Shown here one piece after another: positions 7,098 through 16,199 of a stretch of 64,000 bases of DNA. Source of the DNA: Rhodovulum visakhapatnamense (GTDB lineage Bacteria; Pseudomonadota; Alphaproteobacteria; Rhodobacterales; Rhodobacteraceae). The DNA is taken from positions 36,888-100,887 of the forward strand of contig NZ_SOEB01000015.1 of assembly GCF_004365965.1 (NCBI RefSeq), read 5' to 3'. The notes under the pieces are model-generated. The model saw nothing but the letters and a program-made list of their open reading frames with translations, did no database searches and was not told the origin of the DNA. Each line of letters starts with the position of its first letter. Position 1 is the first letter of the stretch. The position numbers and the translations under genes were made by a program.

Positions 7098-8876
7098 ATG
7101 CCGATCTACACTCCACCGACCGAGGACATGCAGTATCTGCTGCATGACGTGCTGAAGATCAGCGCGTCCGACATCCCCGGTTATGCCGAGCTTGACCCCG
7201 ATTTCACCGGGGCGATCCTGGGCGAGGCCGGCAAGCTTGCCGCCGAAGTTCTGGCGCCGCTGAACGCGACCGGCGACGCCGAAGGCTGCCACTGGGACAA
7301 TGGCGTGGTGCGCACGCCCAAGGGCTTCAAGGACGCCTATGACCAGATCTGCGCGGGCGGCTGGATCGGGCTCGACATGCCCGAAGAGGTCGGTGGCCAG
7401 AACATTCCCTACCTGATCAACTCGGCGGTGGGCGAGATGTTCGTTTCGGCCAACATGGCCTTCAACATGTATCAGGGGCTGAGCCACGGCGCGATGTCGG
7501 CGATCCTCGCGCATGGCTCGGACCAGCAGAAGGCGACCTATGTGCCCAAGATGGTCGCGGGCACCTGGTCGGGCACGATGAACCTGACCGAGCCGCAATG
7601 CGGCACCGATCTGGGTCTGATCCGCACCAGGGCCGAGCCGCAGGGCGACGGCAGCTATGCGATCACCGGCACCAAGATCTGGATCTCGGCGGGCGAACAC
7701 GATCTGACCGAGAACATCGTCCATCTGGTGCTGGCGCGCATCCCCGGCGGGCCCGAGGGCATCAAGGGCATCTCGCTCTTCATCGTGCCGAAATTCCTGC
7801 CCGACGAGGACGGCAACCCGGGCCGGCGCAACGCCCTTATGTGCGGCGGGCTGGAACACAAGATGGGCATCCATGCCAACGCCACCTGCGTGATGAACTA
7901 CGACGGCGCGACCGGCTTTCTCGTCGGCGAGGAACACAAGGGCATGCGCGCCATGTTCACCATGATGAACGAGGCCCGCCTGGGCGTGGGCCTTCAGGGC
8001 TATGCGCAAGGGGCGGTCGCGTATCAAAACGCGCTGGCCTTCGCGCAGGAACGGCTGCAGGGCCGGGCGCTGGGCGATCCGTCCAACCCCGAAGGCCCGG
8101 CCGACCCGATCCTCGTGCACCCCGACGTGCGGCGCAACCTGATGGATCAGAAGAGCTTCCTCGAGGGCGCCCGGGCCCTGACTTTCTGGGGCGCGCAGAT
8201 GATCGACCGCGCCCACCGGATGCAGGACCCTGACGCCGAGGCGATGATCTCGCTGCTGACCCCGGTCATCAAGGGCTTCCTGACCGACAAGGGATTCGAG
8301 ACGACGGTGCTGGCGCAGCAGACCTATGGCGGCACCGGCTTCACCCGCGCGGCGGGCGCCGAGCAGTTCGTGCGCGACGCCCGGATCACCATGATCTACG
8401 AAGGCACCAACGGGGTGCAGTCGCTGGATCTGGTCGGCCGCAAGATCGGGCAGAATGGCGGCAAGGCGCTGATGGCCTTCTTCGACATGGTGAAGACCTT
8501 CGCCAAGGAGCACGAAGCCGACGAGGCGCTGAAAGAGGGCTTCCTCGATCCGTTGAAGACGGCCTCGAAGGACCTGCAGGCGGCGGCGATGTATTTCATG
8601 GCCGAAGGCATGAAATCCCCGGCCAACGCGCTCGCGGGAAGCTACGACTTCATGCATCTCTTCGGCCATGTCTGCTTGGGTCTCATGTGGTCGAAGATGG
8701 CCGTGGCCTCGCAGGCGGCGCTGGCCGCGGGCCATGGCCCGCGCGCCTTCCACGAGGCGAAGCTGGCAACCGGGCGCTATTACATGGCGCGGCAATTGCC
8801 CGCCACCGCCCTGCATCTCGCGCGCATCCGCAGCGGGGCAGAGCCGGTCATGGCGCTCGACGCGGCGAATTTCTGA
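7098..8876 (+). CDS. Acyl-CoA dehydrogenase with C-terminal extension
   Basis: A 592-residue FAD enzyme that oxidises acyl-CoA to trans-2-enoyl-CoA, the first step of beta-oxidation. The order is N-terminal helical domain, middle beta domain ([12 protein letters not shown], then KIWISAG) and C-terminal helical domain with the catalytic base Glu435 in [10 protein letters not shown]. An extra C-terminal segment of about 120 residues is typical of the larger bacterial enzymes that act on long or bulky chains. GGGAGGAAC precedes the start. It follows merR-2 by 36 nt. A GC-rich hairpin at 8883-8898 just after the stop may end this transcript before the GST-thiolase-FadB genes. Confidence 0.93.
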   Translation: MPIYTPPTEDMQYLLHDVLKISASDIPGYAELDPDFTGAILGEAGKLAAEVLAPLNATGDAEGCHWDNGVVRTPKGFKDAYDQICAGGWIGLDMPEEVGGQNIPYLINSAVGEMFVSANMAFNMYQGLSHGAMSAILAHGSDQQKATYVPKMVAGTWSGTMNLTEPQCGTDLGLIRTRAEPQGDGSYAITGTKIWISAGEHDLTENIVHLVLARIPGGPEGIKGISLFIVPKFLPDEDGNPGRRNALMCGGLEHKMGIHANATCVMNYDGATGFLVGEEHKGMRAMFTMMNEARLGVGLQGYAQGAVAYQNALAFAQERLQGRALGDPSNPEGPADPILVHPDVRRNLMDQKSFLEGARALTFWGAQMIDRAHRMQDPDAEAMISLLTPVIKGFLTDKGFETTVLAQQTYGGTGFTRAAGAEQFVRDARITMIYEGTNGVQSLDLVGRKIGQNGGKALMAFFDMVKTFAKEHEADEALKEGFLDPLKTASKDLQAAAMYFMAEGMKSPANALAGSYDFMHLFGHVCLGLMWSKMAVASQAALAAGHGPRAFHEAKLATGRYYMARQLPATALHLARIRSGAEPVMALDAANF

Positions 8877-8882
8877 ACGGTG

Positions 8883-8898
8883 CGGCCCCTCGGGGCCG
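8883..8898 (+). terminator. GC-rich hairpin after the acyl-CoA dehydrogenase gene
   Basis: CGGCCC CTCG GGGCCG forms a 6-bp stem with a tetraloop 6 nt past the stop codon. It is followed by C residues rather than a U tract, so it may act as an attenuating or 3'-end-protecting hairpin more than a classic intrinsic terminator. Confidence 0.4.
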
Positions 8899-9015
8899 TC
8901 CCCCCCGCATCATCGGACACGGATCATCGGATCACGGACATGCAGACGCGTCCTTGCCCGCGCCTTACCGTCCTGCCCTGCCCGAACGACAGCTGCCGGG
9001 CGGCCGGCGGTGCGT

Positions 9016-9040
9016 CTTGGGTATTTTCGCCAAGCAGAAG
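9016..9040 (+). repeat. Dispersed repeat core, copy 1
   Basis: CTTGGGTATTTTCGCCAAGC followed by AGAAG. It shares the core GGGTATTT-N4-CCAAG(A/C)AGAAG with copies at 9208, 34140, 38989 and 41062. CTTGG and CCAAG can pair to form a small hairpin. This copy has one change (CAGAAG instead of AAGAAG). Confidence 0.75.
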
Positions 9041-9207
9041 AGCCAGGGTCAGCCCCCCATCCCCGCGGCGCCCCCGGGCGGTGCCGGGCGGAAGCCGCGG
9101 GATGGAGGGCCTTCTCCTTGGGCGGTCATCGGCTCCCCAGCCTGTACCGCGCGCCCAGACTGCCCGAAGCCTCCCTAACGTAGGGTTATCCATAACGGCG
9201 TTTCGGG

Positions 9208-9230
9208 CTTCTTCTTGGAAAAAATACCCA
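9208..9230 (-). repeat. Dispersed repeat core, copy 2 (inverted to copy 1)
   Basis: On the minus strand this reads GGGTATTTTTTCCAAGAAGAAG, the same core as the other copies, in opposite orientation to copy 1 about 170 bp away. A longer open frame for the downstream GST would begin inside this repeat, which argues for the internal start at 9302. Confidence 0.7.
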
Positions 9231-9301
9231 TGACCCGACAGGACGAACAGGCGCGGCGCCAGGACGGCCCGCGCCCTCAGGACAGGAAGGACGCTCGGAA
9301 A

Positions 9302-9937
9302 ATGACGGTCAAGCTCTACTGCTTCGGGGAAAGCGGCAATGCCTACAAGGCGGCCCTGACCCTGACCCTCGCCGGGATCGACTGGACGCCCGTCTACGTC
9401 GATTTCTTCAATGGCGGCGCGCGGAGCCCCGAGTTTCTTGCGCTGAACCCGATGGGCGAGGTGCCCGTCATGGTGGCAGGCGATCTGGTTCTCAGCCAGT
9501 CGGGCGTGATGCAGGCCTGGGTCACCGAAACCACCGGCCGGTTCGGCGGGCGCGATGCAGCCGAGGCGCGCGAGGTGCTGCGCTGGATGTTCTGGGACAA
9601 TCACAAGATGTCGGGCCAGGCCGGAAGCCTGCGCTTCATGATGAACTTCCTGCCCGAGGAGAAACGCCCGCATGAGGCGATCCGCTGGTTGTCCGGCCGG
9701 GTGACGGCGTCGTTGCAGACGCTCGAACGCGTCTTGCAGGACCGCGACTGGCTGGTGGGCGACGGCCCCACCACCGCCGATTTCGCCTGCTGCGGTTATC
9801 TGTTCTACCCCGAGCCCTTCGGCTTCGACCGCCGGGCCCTGCCCGCCATCGACGCCTGGCTCGGCCGGATCGAGGCGCTGCCCGGATGGAGACACCCCTA
9901 TGACACGATGCCCGGCTCGCCCGCCGACCGGGCCTGA
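9302..9937 (+). CDS. Glutathione S-transferase family protein
   Basis: A 211-residue soluble protein. The N-terminal thioredoxin-like domain (KLYCFGESGNAYKAALTL, then the cis-proline NPMGEVPVM) binds glutathione, with Ser9 or Asn11 the likely activating residue; the C-terminal part is all helical. The start at ATG 9302 places the first strand at the N-terminus as in the family. The upstream in-frame ATGs at 9215 and 9230 lie in or beside a repeat element. The gene sits 20 nt before the thiolase gene, so it is probably co-transcribed with fadA and fadB. It may remove reactive lipid products or act as an isomerase in the pathway; the substrate is unknown. Confidence 0.86.
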   Translation: MTVKLYCFGESGNAYKAALTLTLAGIDWTPVYVDFFNGGARSPEFLALNPMGEVPVMVAGDLVLSQSGVMQAWVTETTGRFGGRDAAEAREVLRWMFWDNHKMSGQAGSLRFMMNFLPEEKRPHEAIRWLSGRVTASLQTLERVLQDRDWLVGDGPTTADFACCGYLFYPEPFGFDRRALPAIDAWLGRIEALPGWRHPYDTMPGSPADRA

Positions 9938-9957
9938 GAGTTCTATGAGGAGGACAT

Positions 9958-11169
9958 ATGACAGACGCTTTCATCTACGACGCGGTGCGCACCCCGCGGG
10001 GCAAGGGCCGCAAGGACGGCAGCCTGCACGAAGTGACCTCTCTGCGGCTGTCGGCCGTGGTTCTGGACGCGCTGAAGGACCGGAACGGGCTTGAGGGGCA
10101 CGCGGTCGAGGACGTGATCTGGGGCAACGCGACCCAGGTCGGCGAACAGGGCGGCTGCCTTGCACGGAGCGCGGTGCTGGCCTCGGGGCTCGATGAATCG
10201 ATCCCGGGGCTGTCGATCAACCGCTTCTGCGCCAGCGGGCTCGAGGCCGTGAACCTCGCCGCGAACCAGGTGAGGGCCGGCGCGGGCCGCGCCTATATCG
10301 CGGGCGGGGTCGAGATGATGGGCCGGGTCGCCATGGGCAGCGACGGGGCCGCCATCGCCGTCGATCCCAGCCTGGCGATGAAGACCTATTTCGTCCCGCA
10401 AGGCATCTCGGCCGACATCATTGCGACCGAATACGGATTCTCGCGCGACGATGTCGACGGGCTGGCTGTCGAAAGCCAGACGCGCGCGGCGCGGTCCTGG
10501 GAGGAAGACCGCTTTGCCCGCTCGATCGTGCCGGTGAAGGACGTGAACGGGCTGACCATCCTCGGGCGCGACGAATACATGCGCCCGGGCACCGACATGC
10601 AGACGCTGGGCGCGCTGAAGCCGTCGTTCAAGGACATGGGCGAAATGATGCCGGGTTTCGATCAGCTGGCGCTGATGAAATACCCCCATCTTGAACGGAT
10701 CGAACATGTCCATCACGCGGGCAACTCGTCGGGCATCGTCGACGGCGCCGCGGGCATCCTGATCGGCAGCGCCGAGTTCGGTCAGGCGCACGGGCTGAAA
10801 CCCCGCGCCCGGATCCGGGCCACCTGCAAGATCGGCACCGATCCGACCATCATGCTGACCGGTCCCGTGCCCGCCACCCAGAAGATCCTGACGGACGCGG
10901 GCATGCAGATTTCCGACATCGACCTGTTCGAAGTGAACGAGGCCTTCGCGGCGGTCGTGCTGCGTTTCATGCAGGCCTTCGATGTCGACCCGGGCGTCGT
11001 GAACCCCTGCGGCGGGGCCATCGCGCTGGGTCACCCGTTGGGCGCGACCGGGTCGATCATCCTCGGCACGCTGCTCGACGAGCTCGAGCGCACCGGCAAG
11101 GGCACCGGGCTTGCCACGCTTTGCGTGGCCTCCGGCATGGGTGCCGCAACCATCATCGAACGGGTCTGA
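9958..11169 (+). CDS. fadA: Acetyl-CoA C-acyltransferase (3-ketoacyl-CoA thiolase)
   Basis: A 403-residue thiolase that cleaves 3-ketoacyl-CoA with CoA to acetyl-CoA and a shortened acyl-CoA, the last step of beta-oxidation. Catalytic Cys91 is in NRFCASGLEAVN, the His in GGAIALGHPLGATG and the second Cys389 in LCVASGMG. GAGGAGGA precedes the start. It lies between the GST (20 nt) and the FadB-type gene (11 nt), giving the pair that would form a FadAB complex. Its length and motifs are normal, and it is closer to the degradative than the biosynthetic (PhaA) type because of the neighbour, though sequence alone does not settle chain-length preference. Confidence 0.93.
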   Translation: MTDAFIYDAVRTPRGKGRKDGSLHEVTSLRLSAVVLDALKDRNGLEGHAVEDVIWGNATQVGEQGGCLARSAVLASGLDESIPGLSINRFCASGLEAVNLAANQVRAGAGRAYIAGGVEMMGRVAMGSDGAAIAVDPSLAMKTYFVPQGISADIIATEYGFSRDDVDGLAVESQTRAARSWEEDRFARSIVPVKDVNGLTILGRDEYMRPGTDMQTLGALKPSFKDMGEMMPGFDQLALMKYPHLERIEHVHHAGNSSGIVDGAAGILIGSAEFGQAHGLKPRARIRATCKIGTDPTIMLTGPVPATQKILTDAGMQISDIDLFEVNEAFAAVVLRFMQAFDVDPGVVNPCGGAIALGHPLGATGSIILGTLLDELERTGKGTGLATLCVASGMGAATIIERV

Positions 11170-11180
11170 GGGAGGCGAGA

Positions 11181-13370
11181 ATGACCGAATTTCACTACGC
11201 GACCGATGCGGACGGCATCGCCACGATCACCTGGGATGTGCCCGGCAAAAGCATGAATGTGCTTAGCTTTACCGGCATCGAAGAGCTGAACGCCCATATC
11301 GACAGCGCGTTGGCCGACGAGGCGGTCAAGGGCATCGTGCTGACCTCGGGCAAGAAGGACTTCGCGGGCGGGATGGACCTGAATGTCATCGCCCGGATGA
11401 AACAGGAGGCGGGCGACGACCCGGCGCGCGGCCTTTTCGAGGGCCTCATGCAGCTGCATGGCCTGCTGCGGAAGATCGAGCGTGCGGGCATGGACGACCG
11501 CAACAAGGGCGGCAAGCCGATTGCCGCCGCCCTGCCCGGCACAGCGCTGGGGATCGGGCTTGAACTGCCGCTGGCCTGCCACCGGATCTTTGCCGCCGAC
11601 AATCCCAAGGCCAAGATCGGCCTGCCCGAGATCATGGTCGGCATCTTCCCGGGCGGCGGCGGCACCACGCGGCTGGTGCGCAAGCTGGGTGCCATGGGGG
11701 CCTCGTCCTTCCTGCTGGAAGGCAAGCTGTCGGACCCGAAGAAGGCAAAAGCCGCTGGGCTGATCGACGAGGTGGCCGAGGACCCGGTGGCGGCCGCCCG
11801 CGCCTGGGTCTTGTCCGAACCGAACATTGTCAAGCCCTGGGACGAGAAGGGCTACAAGATGCCGGGCGGCGCGCCCTATCACCCGGCGGGCTTCATGACC
11901 TTCGTCGGCGCCTCGGCCATGGTGCATGGCAAGACCAAGGGGGTCTACCCGGCCGCCAAGGCGCTTCTGAGCGCGGTCTACGAGGGCGCGCTGGTGCCCT
12001 TCGACACGGCGCTGAAGATCGAAGCGCGCTGGTTCACCCATGTGCTGATGAACCCGTCTTCCTCGGCGATGATCAGGTCGCTCTTCATCAACAAGGAGGC
12101 ACTGGAAAAGGGCGCGGTGCGGCCAGCGGGCGTGCCTGACCAGACGGTGAAGAAGCTCGGCATCCTCGGCGCGGGCATGATGGGCGCGGGCATTGCGCTG
12201 GTCTCGGCCCAGGCCGGGATCGAGGTGGTGCTGGTCGACCAGTCCCAGGAGGCCGCCGACAAGGGCCGCGCCTATACAGAATCCTACATGGACAAGGGCA
12301 TCAAGCGCGGCAAGGCCAGCCCCGAGAAGAAGGCCGAGATCCTCGACCGCATCACCGCAACCACCGATTATGACGCGCTGAAAGGCGCCGATCTGATCGT
12401 CGAGGCGGTGTTCGAGGACCCGGGCATCAAGGCCGAGGTCACGAAGAAGGTGCAGGCCGCGGTGGGCCCGGATTGCATTATTGCAACCAACACCTCGACC
12501 CTGCCGATCACCGATCTGGCAAAGGCGGCGCACCGGCCCGAGGATTTCATCGGCATCCACTTCTTCAGCCCGGTCGAAAAGATGCTGCTGGTCGAGATCA
12601 TCAAGGGCAAGGCCACGGGCGGCCGGGCCGTGGCCAAGGCGCTCGATTTCGTGCGCCAGATCCGCAAGACCCCCATCGTGGTCAACGATGCGCGTTTCTT
12701 CTACGCCAACCGCTGCATCATCCCCTATCTGAACGAAGGGATCCGCATGGTGGCCGAAGGCGTCTCGCCCGCACTGATCGAGAACGCGGCCCGGCTGGTG
12801 GGCATGCCGCTGGGGCCGCTGCAACTGGTCGACGAGACCTCGATCGATCTGGGCGTCAAGATCGCCAAGGCCACCCGGGCCGCGATGGGCGAGGCCTATC
12901 CCGATGGTGCCGTGGACGAAGTGATCTTCTGGCTGGCCGACGAGGGCCGCCTGGGCCGGAAGGCCAAGGCCGGCTTTTACGCCTATGACGAGGCGGGCAA
13001 GCGGACCGGGCTTTGGGACGGGCTTGCCGCCAAGTTCCCGCCCGCGGCGGATCAGCCGGATGTGCACGAGGTGCAGCACCGGCTGCTGTTCGCGCAGGTG
13101 CTGGAGGCGGTGCGGGCGCTGGAGGACGGCGTGCTTATGGACATCCGCGAAGGCGATGTCGGCGCGATCCTCGGCTGGGGCTTTGCGCCCTGGTCGGGCG
13201 GGCCGCTGTCCTGGCTCGACATGATGGGGGCCGCAAAAGCCGTTGCTCTCTGCGAGGACCTGGCCCAGCGTCACGGCGACCGCTTCGCCCCGCCCGCCTT
13301 GCTGCGCGAGATGGCAGAGGCGGGCGAGAGCTTCTATGCGCGCTTCGGACCCGACGCTCAGGCGGCGTGA
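11181..13370 (+). CDS. fadB: Bifunctional enoyl-CoA hydratase/3-hydroxyacyl-CoA dehydrogenase
   Basis: A 729-residue fusion enzyme for the two middle steps of beta-oxidation. The crotonase domain is N-terminal (oxyanion region KKDFAGGMDL, then GLPEIMVGIFPGGGG with the catalytic Glu). The NAD-binding 3-hydroxyacyl-CoA dehydrogenase domain starts near residue 320 (GILGAGMMGAG), and the C-terminal dimerisation domains have NRCI and MPLGPLQLVDE. ATG 11181 is preceded by GGGAGGCGAG. It follows fadA by 11 nt. Its last 13 bases overlap, tail to tail, with the Hint-domain gene on the other strand. FadB- and FadJ-like forms are not separable by eye. Confidence 0.94.
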   Translation: MTEFHYATDADGIATITWDVPGKSMNVLSFTGIEELNAHIDSALADEAVKGIVLTSGKKDFAGGMDLNVIARMKQEAGDDPARGLFEGLMQLHGLLRKIERAGMDDRNKGGKPIAAALPGTALGIGLELPLACHRIFAADNPKAKIGLPEIMVGIFPGGGGTTRLVRKLGAMGASSFLLEGKLSDPKKAKAAGLIDEVAEDPVAAARAWVLSEPNIVKPWDEKGYKMPGGAPYHPAGFMTFVGASAMVHGKTKGVYPAAKALLSAVYEGALVPFDTALKIEARWFTHVLMNPSSSAMIRSLFINKEALEKGAVRPAGVPDQTVKKLGILGAGMMGAGIALVSAQAGIEVVLVDQSQEAADKGRAYTESYMDKGIKRGKASPEKKAEILDRITATTDYDALKGADLIVEAVFEDPGIKAEVTKKVQAAVGPDCIIATNTSTLPITDLAKAAHRPEDFIGIHFFSPVEKMLLVEIIKGKATGGRAVAKALDFVRQIRKTPIVVNDARFFYANRCIIPYLNEGIRMVAEGVSPALIENAARLVGMPLGPLQLVDETSIDLGVKIAKATRAAMGEAYPDGAVDEVIFWLADEGRLGRKAKAGFYAYDEAGKRTGLWDGLAAKFPPAADQPDVHEVQHRLLFAQVLEAVRALEDGVLMDIREGDVGAILGWGFAPWSGGPLSWLDMMGAAKAVALCEDLAQRHGDRFAPPALLREMAEAGESFYARFGPDAQAA

Positions 13371-14092
13371 ATCAGAAGCGCGTCCAAGAGCGGAACGGTC
13401 TGCACCATCGGCAACCGGGGCGGAGAGGCCGCCCCGGCCTGCGCGCTTTCCAGTGCTGCGACGATGCGGCGGGCATCGTCCAGCGTAGGAATGACACCGC
13501 AGGCCAGCGCCTCGAAATGAAGCTCGCGCAGGCGGTCGATCGACAGCGTCTCGCCGACCTTGCGCGGCGGGCAATGCACCAGCGCCGCGCCATTGGCATA
13601 GACGATCTCGGGCGACTCGAACGCGATCGAGACCACCGGCACGGACGATCCCAGCAGCGGCGCCGTCCGCCGGATGCCCAGCACGCCGTCCAGAATGCTG
13701 GCCGGAAGACGAACGAACGGATCGCCGTAGATCTCTTCGGCGAGATCGGACTCGATCAGCAGGGTCTGTTCGGGCAGAAGCATCAGCGGCTGCGTGTTGT
13801 CGAGCACGCCTTCGGGCACGTCGAGAGGCCAAAGCGGCAGCGGGCAGGCCGAGGGACCGCGCCACAGAAAGCCGCGCTCGACCGACCGGATCGGCTGCGA
13901 GCCGCGGTCGAAGGTCAGCACCATGTCTCCGGGCACCAACGCCTCGACCGGGCGCCAGCCGTCGCGGGTCGCAAGCCGCGTGCCCGCGCTGAACCCGCAG
14001 GCGAGCCCGGCCAGCGACTGCGTGGCCAGATCCGCAGCCTCGGCCTCTTCGGGGACCGGTCGGCTGCCATGAAAGTTGATTCTGAATCCCAT
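13358..14092 (-). CDS. Hint (hedgehog/intein) domain protein
   Basis: A 244-residue protein. A short leader of about 35 residues is followed by a Hint domain starting at GFSAGTRLATRDG...VEALVPGD, with the beta strands LTFDRGSQPIRSVERG, the block LLPEQTLLIE (in place of the usual SPEHR) and VHC near residue 185. In inteins and hedgehog proteins this fold performs self-cleavage through an N-terminal Cys. Here a Cys precedes GFSAGT, and later catalytic His and Asn residues look altered, so activity is uncertain. Many Rhodobacterales RTX and secreted proteins carry such domains, and an RTX protein is in this window. GGGGGAG precedes ATG 14092. The 3' end overlaps fadB by 13 bp in the opposite sense. 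Confidence 0.82.
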   Translation of the reverse strand: MGFRINFHGSRPVPEEAEAADLATQSLAGLACGFSAGTRLATRDGWRPVEALVPGDMVLTFDRGSQPIRSVERGFLWRGPSACPLPLWPLDVPEGVLDNTQPLMLLPEQTLLIESDLAEEIYGDPFVRLPASILDGVLGIRRTAPLLGSSVPVVSIAFESPEIVYANGAALVHCPPRKVGETLSIDRLRELHFEALACGVIPTLDDARRIVAALESAQAGAASPPRLPMVQTVPLLDALLIHAA

Positions 14093-14446
14093 TGCGGTTA
14101 CTCCCCCTTTCCGAGCGGCCCTGATGCCAAGGGTTCGGGCAGCGTCGGCACGCGGTCGACGCGGCGCCACTCTGCGGGCGCCGGTTGAATAATTCTAAAT
14201 TACGATCCCGTCCCCAATTGGACCCGATCCCGACGGCTTTGTGGCACGGGCCACCGGTCCGGCGACCAATTCCGCCTGTCGTCGGCAACGTGTGACCGAA
14301 CGGGAGCTTGGCCCGACCGGCACGACCGCTGTCAGCGCGCAAAAAACGCACGGCGACCCGACCTTCGAGACGCAGCCCCCTTCCCTCCGGCGGCGGCTCT
14401 GGCCAAGATCGGGCCGGGATATCGTATCGAGCGAGGGAGGTGGGCC
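14093..14446. other. Intergenic region between divergent Hint and acyl-CoA synthetase genes
   Basis: 354 bases. The only AT-rich patch is at about 14185-14205 (TTGAATAATTCTAAATTACG), the best place for promoters, with two CCAATT-containing segments at about 14212 and 14267. No open frame here looks like a gene, and no strong hairpin was seen. Confidence 0.5.
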
Positions 14447-16078
14447 ATGGGATGGCTGTCCGATGAAACCGGTCTGGAAAAATGCGCGGCGAACTACGTG
14501 CCGCTGACGCCGCTGTCCTTTCTGAAACGCGCGGTGCGGGTCTTTCCCGACCGGGTGGCGCTGGTCTATGGCCAGCGCCGCTATACCTACCGGCAGTACC
14601 ATGACCGGGTGACCCGGCTGGCCTCGGCACTGGCGGCGATGGGGGTGAAACCCGGCGACGTGGTGGCGACGCTGCTGCCCAACGTGCCCGCGCAGGCCGA
14701 GGCGACCTGGGCCGTGCCCGCCTGCGGGGCCGTGCTGAACACCATCAACATCCGGCTCGACCCCAATACCGTCAGCTACATCCTCGATCATGGCGGCGCC
14801 AGGGTGCTGCTGGTCGATCCGCAATTCCTGCCGCTCGCGGCCGATGCGCTGGAGGACATGGAGGGCGAGCGCCCCATCATCATCGAGGTCGGCGACGATC
14901 CCGAGGGCGTGCACGACTTCGGCGACTTTCCCGAATACGAAGACATCCTGGCCGAGGCCGATCCCGATTTCGACTGGATCCTGCCCGAGGACGAATGGGA
15001 AAGCCTCGCGCTGAACTATACCTCGGGCACCACCGGGCGGCCCAAGGGCGTCGTCTATCACCATCGCGGCGCCTATCTGAACGCGATGGGCCAGATCGTG
15101 AGCTGGCGTCTGGTGATGCACCCGACCTACCTGACCATCGTGCCGCTCTTTCACTGCAACGGCTGGTGCCACACCTGGATGATCGCGGCGCTCGGCGGCA
15201 CTGTCGTCTGTTGCCGCGACATCACCGCCCGCGCCATCTACGATGCCATCGCCGACGAGGGCGTGACCCATTTCGGCGGCGCTCCCATCGTGATGAACAT
15301 GCTGGTCAACGCGAAGGACGAGGATCGGCGCGCCTTCGACCACATTGTCGAGGTCTTTACCGCCGGCGCGCCGCCCGCCGCCGCGACGCTTGCCGCGATC
15401 GAGCCGCTGGGCTTCAACATCACCCATGTCTACGGGCTGACCGAAACCTATGGCCCCGCGACCGAATGCACCTGGCGAGCCGAGGAGTGGGACGCGCTGC
15501 CGACCGAGGAACGTGCCCGGATGAAGGCGCGTCAGGGCGTGGCCATGCCCTTCATGGAAGAGGTGACCGTTCTGGACCCGAAATCCATGGAGCAGGTGCC
15601 GATGGACGGGCAGCACCAGGGCGAGATCATGTTCCGCGGCAACGGGGTGATGAAGGGCTATCTGAAGAACCCCCGCGCCACCCGCGAGAGCTTTCAGGGC
15701 GGCTGGTTCCATTCGGGCGATCTGGCCCATCAGCACGAGGATGGCTATTTCGAGATCGCCGACCGCGCCAAGGACATCATCATCTCGGGCGGAGAAAACG
15801 TCAGCTCGGTCGAGGTCGAGGGCGTGTTGATGCACCATCCCGATGTGCTCTTGTGTGCGGTGGTTGCGAAGCCCGACGAAAAGTGGGGCGAGGTGCCCTG
15901 CGCCTTCGTCGAATTGAAGGACGGCCATTCGGTCGATGGCGACGCGCTGATCGCCTTCGCGCGCGAACGGCTGGCGGGCTTCAAGACCCCCAAGCGGGTG
16001 GTGTTTCAGGAGCTGCCCAAGACCTCGACCGGCAAGATCCAGAAATTCGAGCTGAGAAAGATCGCGAAGACGCTCTGA
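14447..16078 (+). CDS. Fatty acyl-CoA synthetase (AMP-forming, AlkK/FadD-like)
   Basis: A 543-residue enzyme of the ANL family that activates a fatty acid with ATP and CoA through an acyl-AMP. The P-loop-like motif YTSGTTGRPKGV is near residue 193, the A5 motif VYGLTETYGP near 328, the core A8 hinge FHSGDLAHQHEDGYFEIADRAKD near 424, and the A10 lysine in STGKIQKFELRK at the C-terminus. The N-terminal pattern (TPLSFLKRA, FPDR) suits the medium- to long-chain AlkK/DMSP-type group rather than the classic FadD. GGGAGGTGGG precedes the start. It lies near the beta-oxidation genes and would supply their substrate. Confidence 0.92.
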   Translation: MGWLSDETGLEKCAANYVPLTPLSFLKRAVRVFPDRVALVYGQRRYTYRQYHDRVTRLASALAAMGVKPGDVVATLLPNVPAQAEATWAVPACGAVLNTINIRLDPNTVSYILDHGGARVLLVDPQFLPLAADALEDMEGERPIIIEVGDDPEGVHDFGDFPEYEDILAEADPDFDWILPEDEWESLALNYTSGTTGRPKGVVYHHRGAYLNAMGQIVSWRLVMHPTYLTIVPLFHCNGWCHTWMIAALGGTVVCCRDITARAIYDAIADEGVTHFGGAPIVMNMLVNAKDEDRRAFDHIVEVFTAGAPPAAATLAAIEPLGFNITHVYGLTETYGPATECTWRAEEWDALPTEERARMKARQGVAMPFMEEVTVLDPKSMEQVPMDGQHQGEIMFRGNGVMKGYLKNPRATRESFQGGWFHSGDLAHQHEDGYFEIADRAKDIIISGGENVSSVEVEGVLMHHPDVLLCAVVAKPDEKWGEVPCAFVELKDGHSVDGDALIAFARERLAGFKTPKRVVFQELPKTSTGKIQKFELRKIAKTL

Positions 16079-16199
16079 AGAGACCCGTCCCGCGGCGGCC
16101 ACGCGCCGCAAGGGGACGTTGTGACATTGTGGGCGGCGGGCGGGTCGGCTATCGTCCGCCGACAAACCCAGCAGAACGTGCAGGCAAGACCGGCCGCCC

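Larger units (their letters stand above)
8877..9301. other. Intergenic region with two inverted repeat-element cores
   Basis: 425 bases between the acyl-CoA dehydrogenase and GST genes. Contents: a hairpin at 8883-8898; a near-direct repeat of CATCGGA...ACGGA around 8911-8940; a repeat-element core at 9016-9040 (plus orientation) and another at 9208-9230 (minus orientation); and a small palindrome CCCTAACGTAGGG at 9173-9185 that may lie near the promoter of the downstream genes. Open frames here look like chance. Confidence 0.6.

Noticed and set aside
9215..9937. An upstream GST start at 9215
   Set aside because: The first residues fall in a repeat-element copy and do not align with the GST fold; 9302 gives the family N-terminus.
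11031..14630. A 1199-codon minus-strand frame under fadB and neighbours
   Set aside because: High-GC antisense frame; the sense strand codes for fadB and the frame has no conserved pattern.
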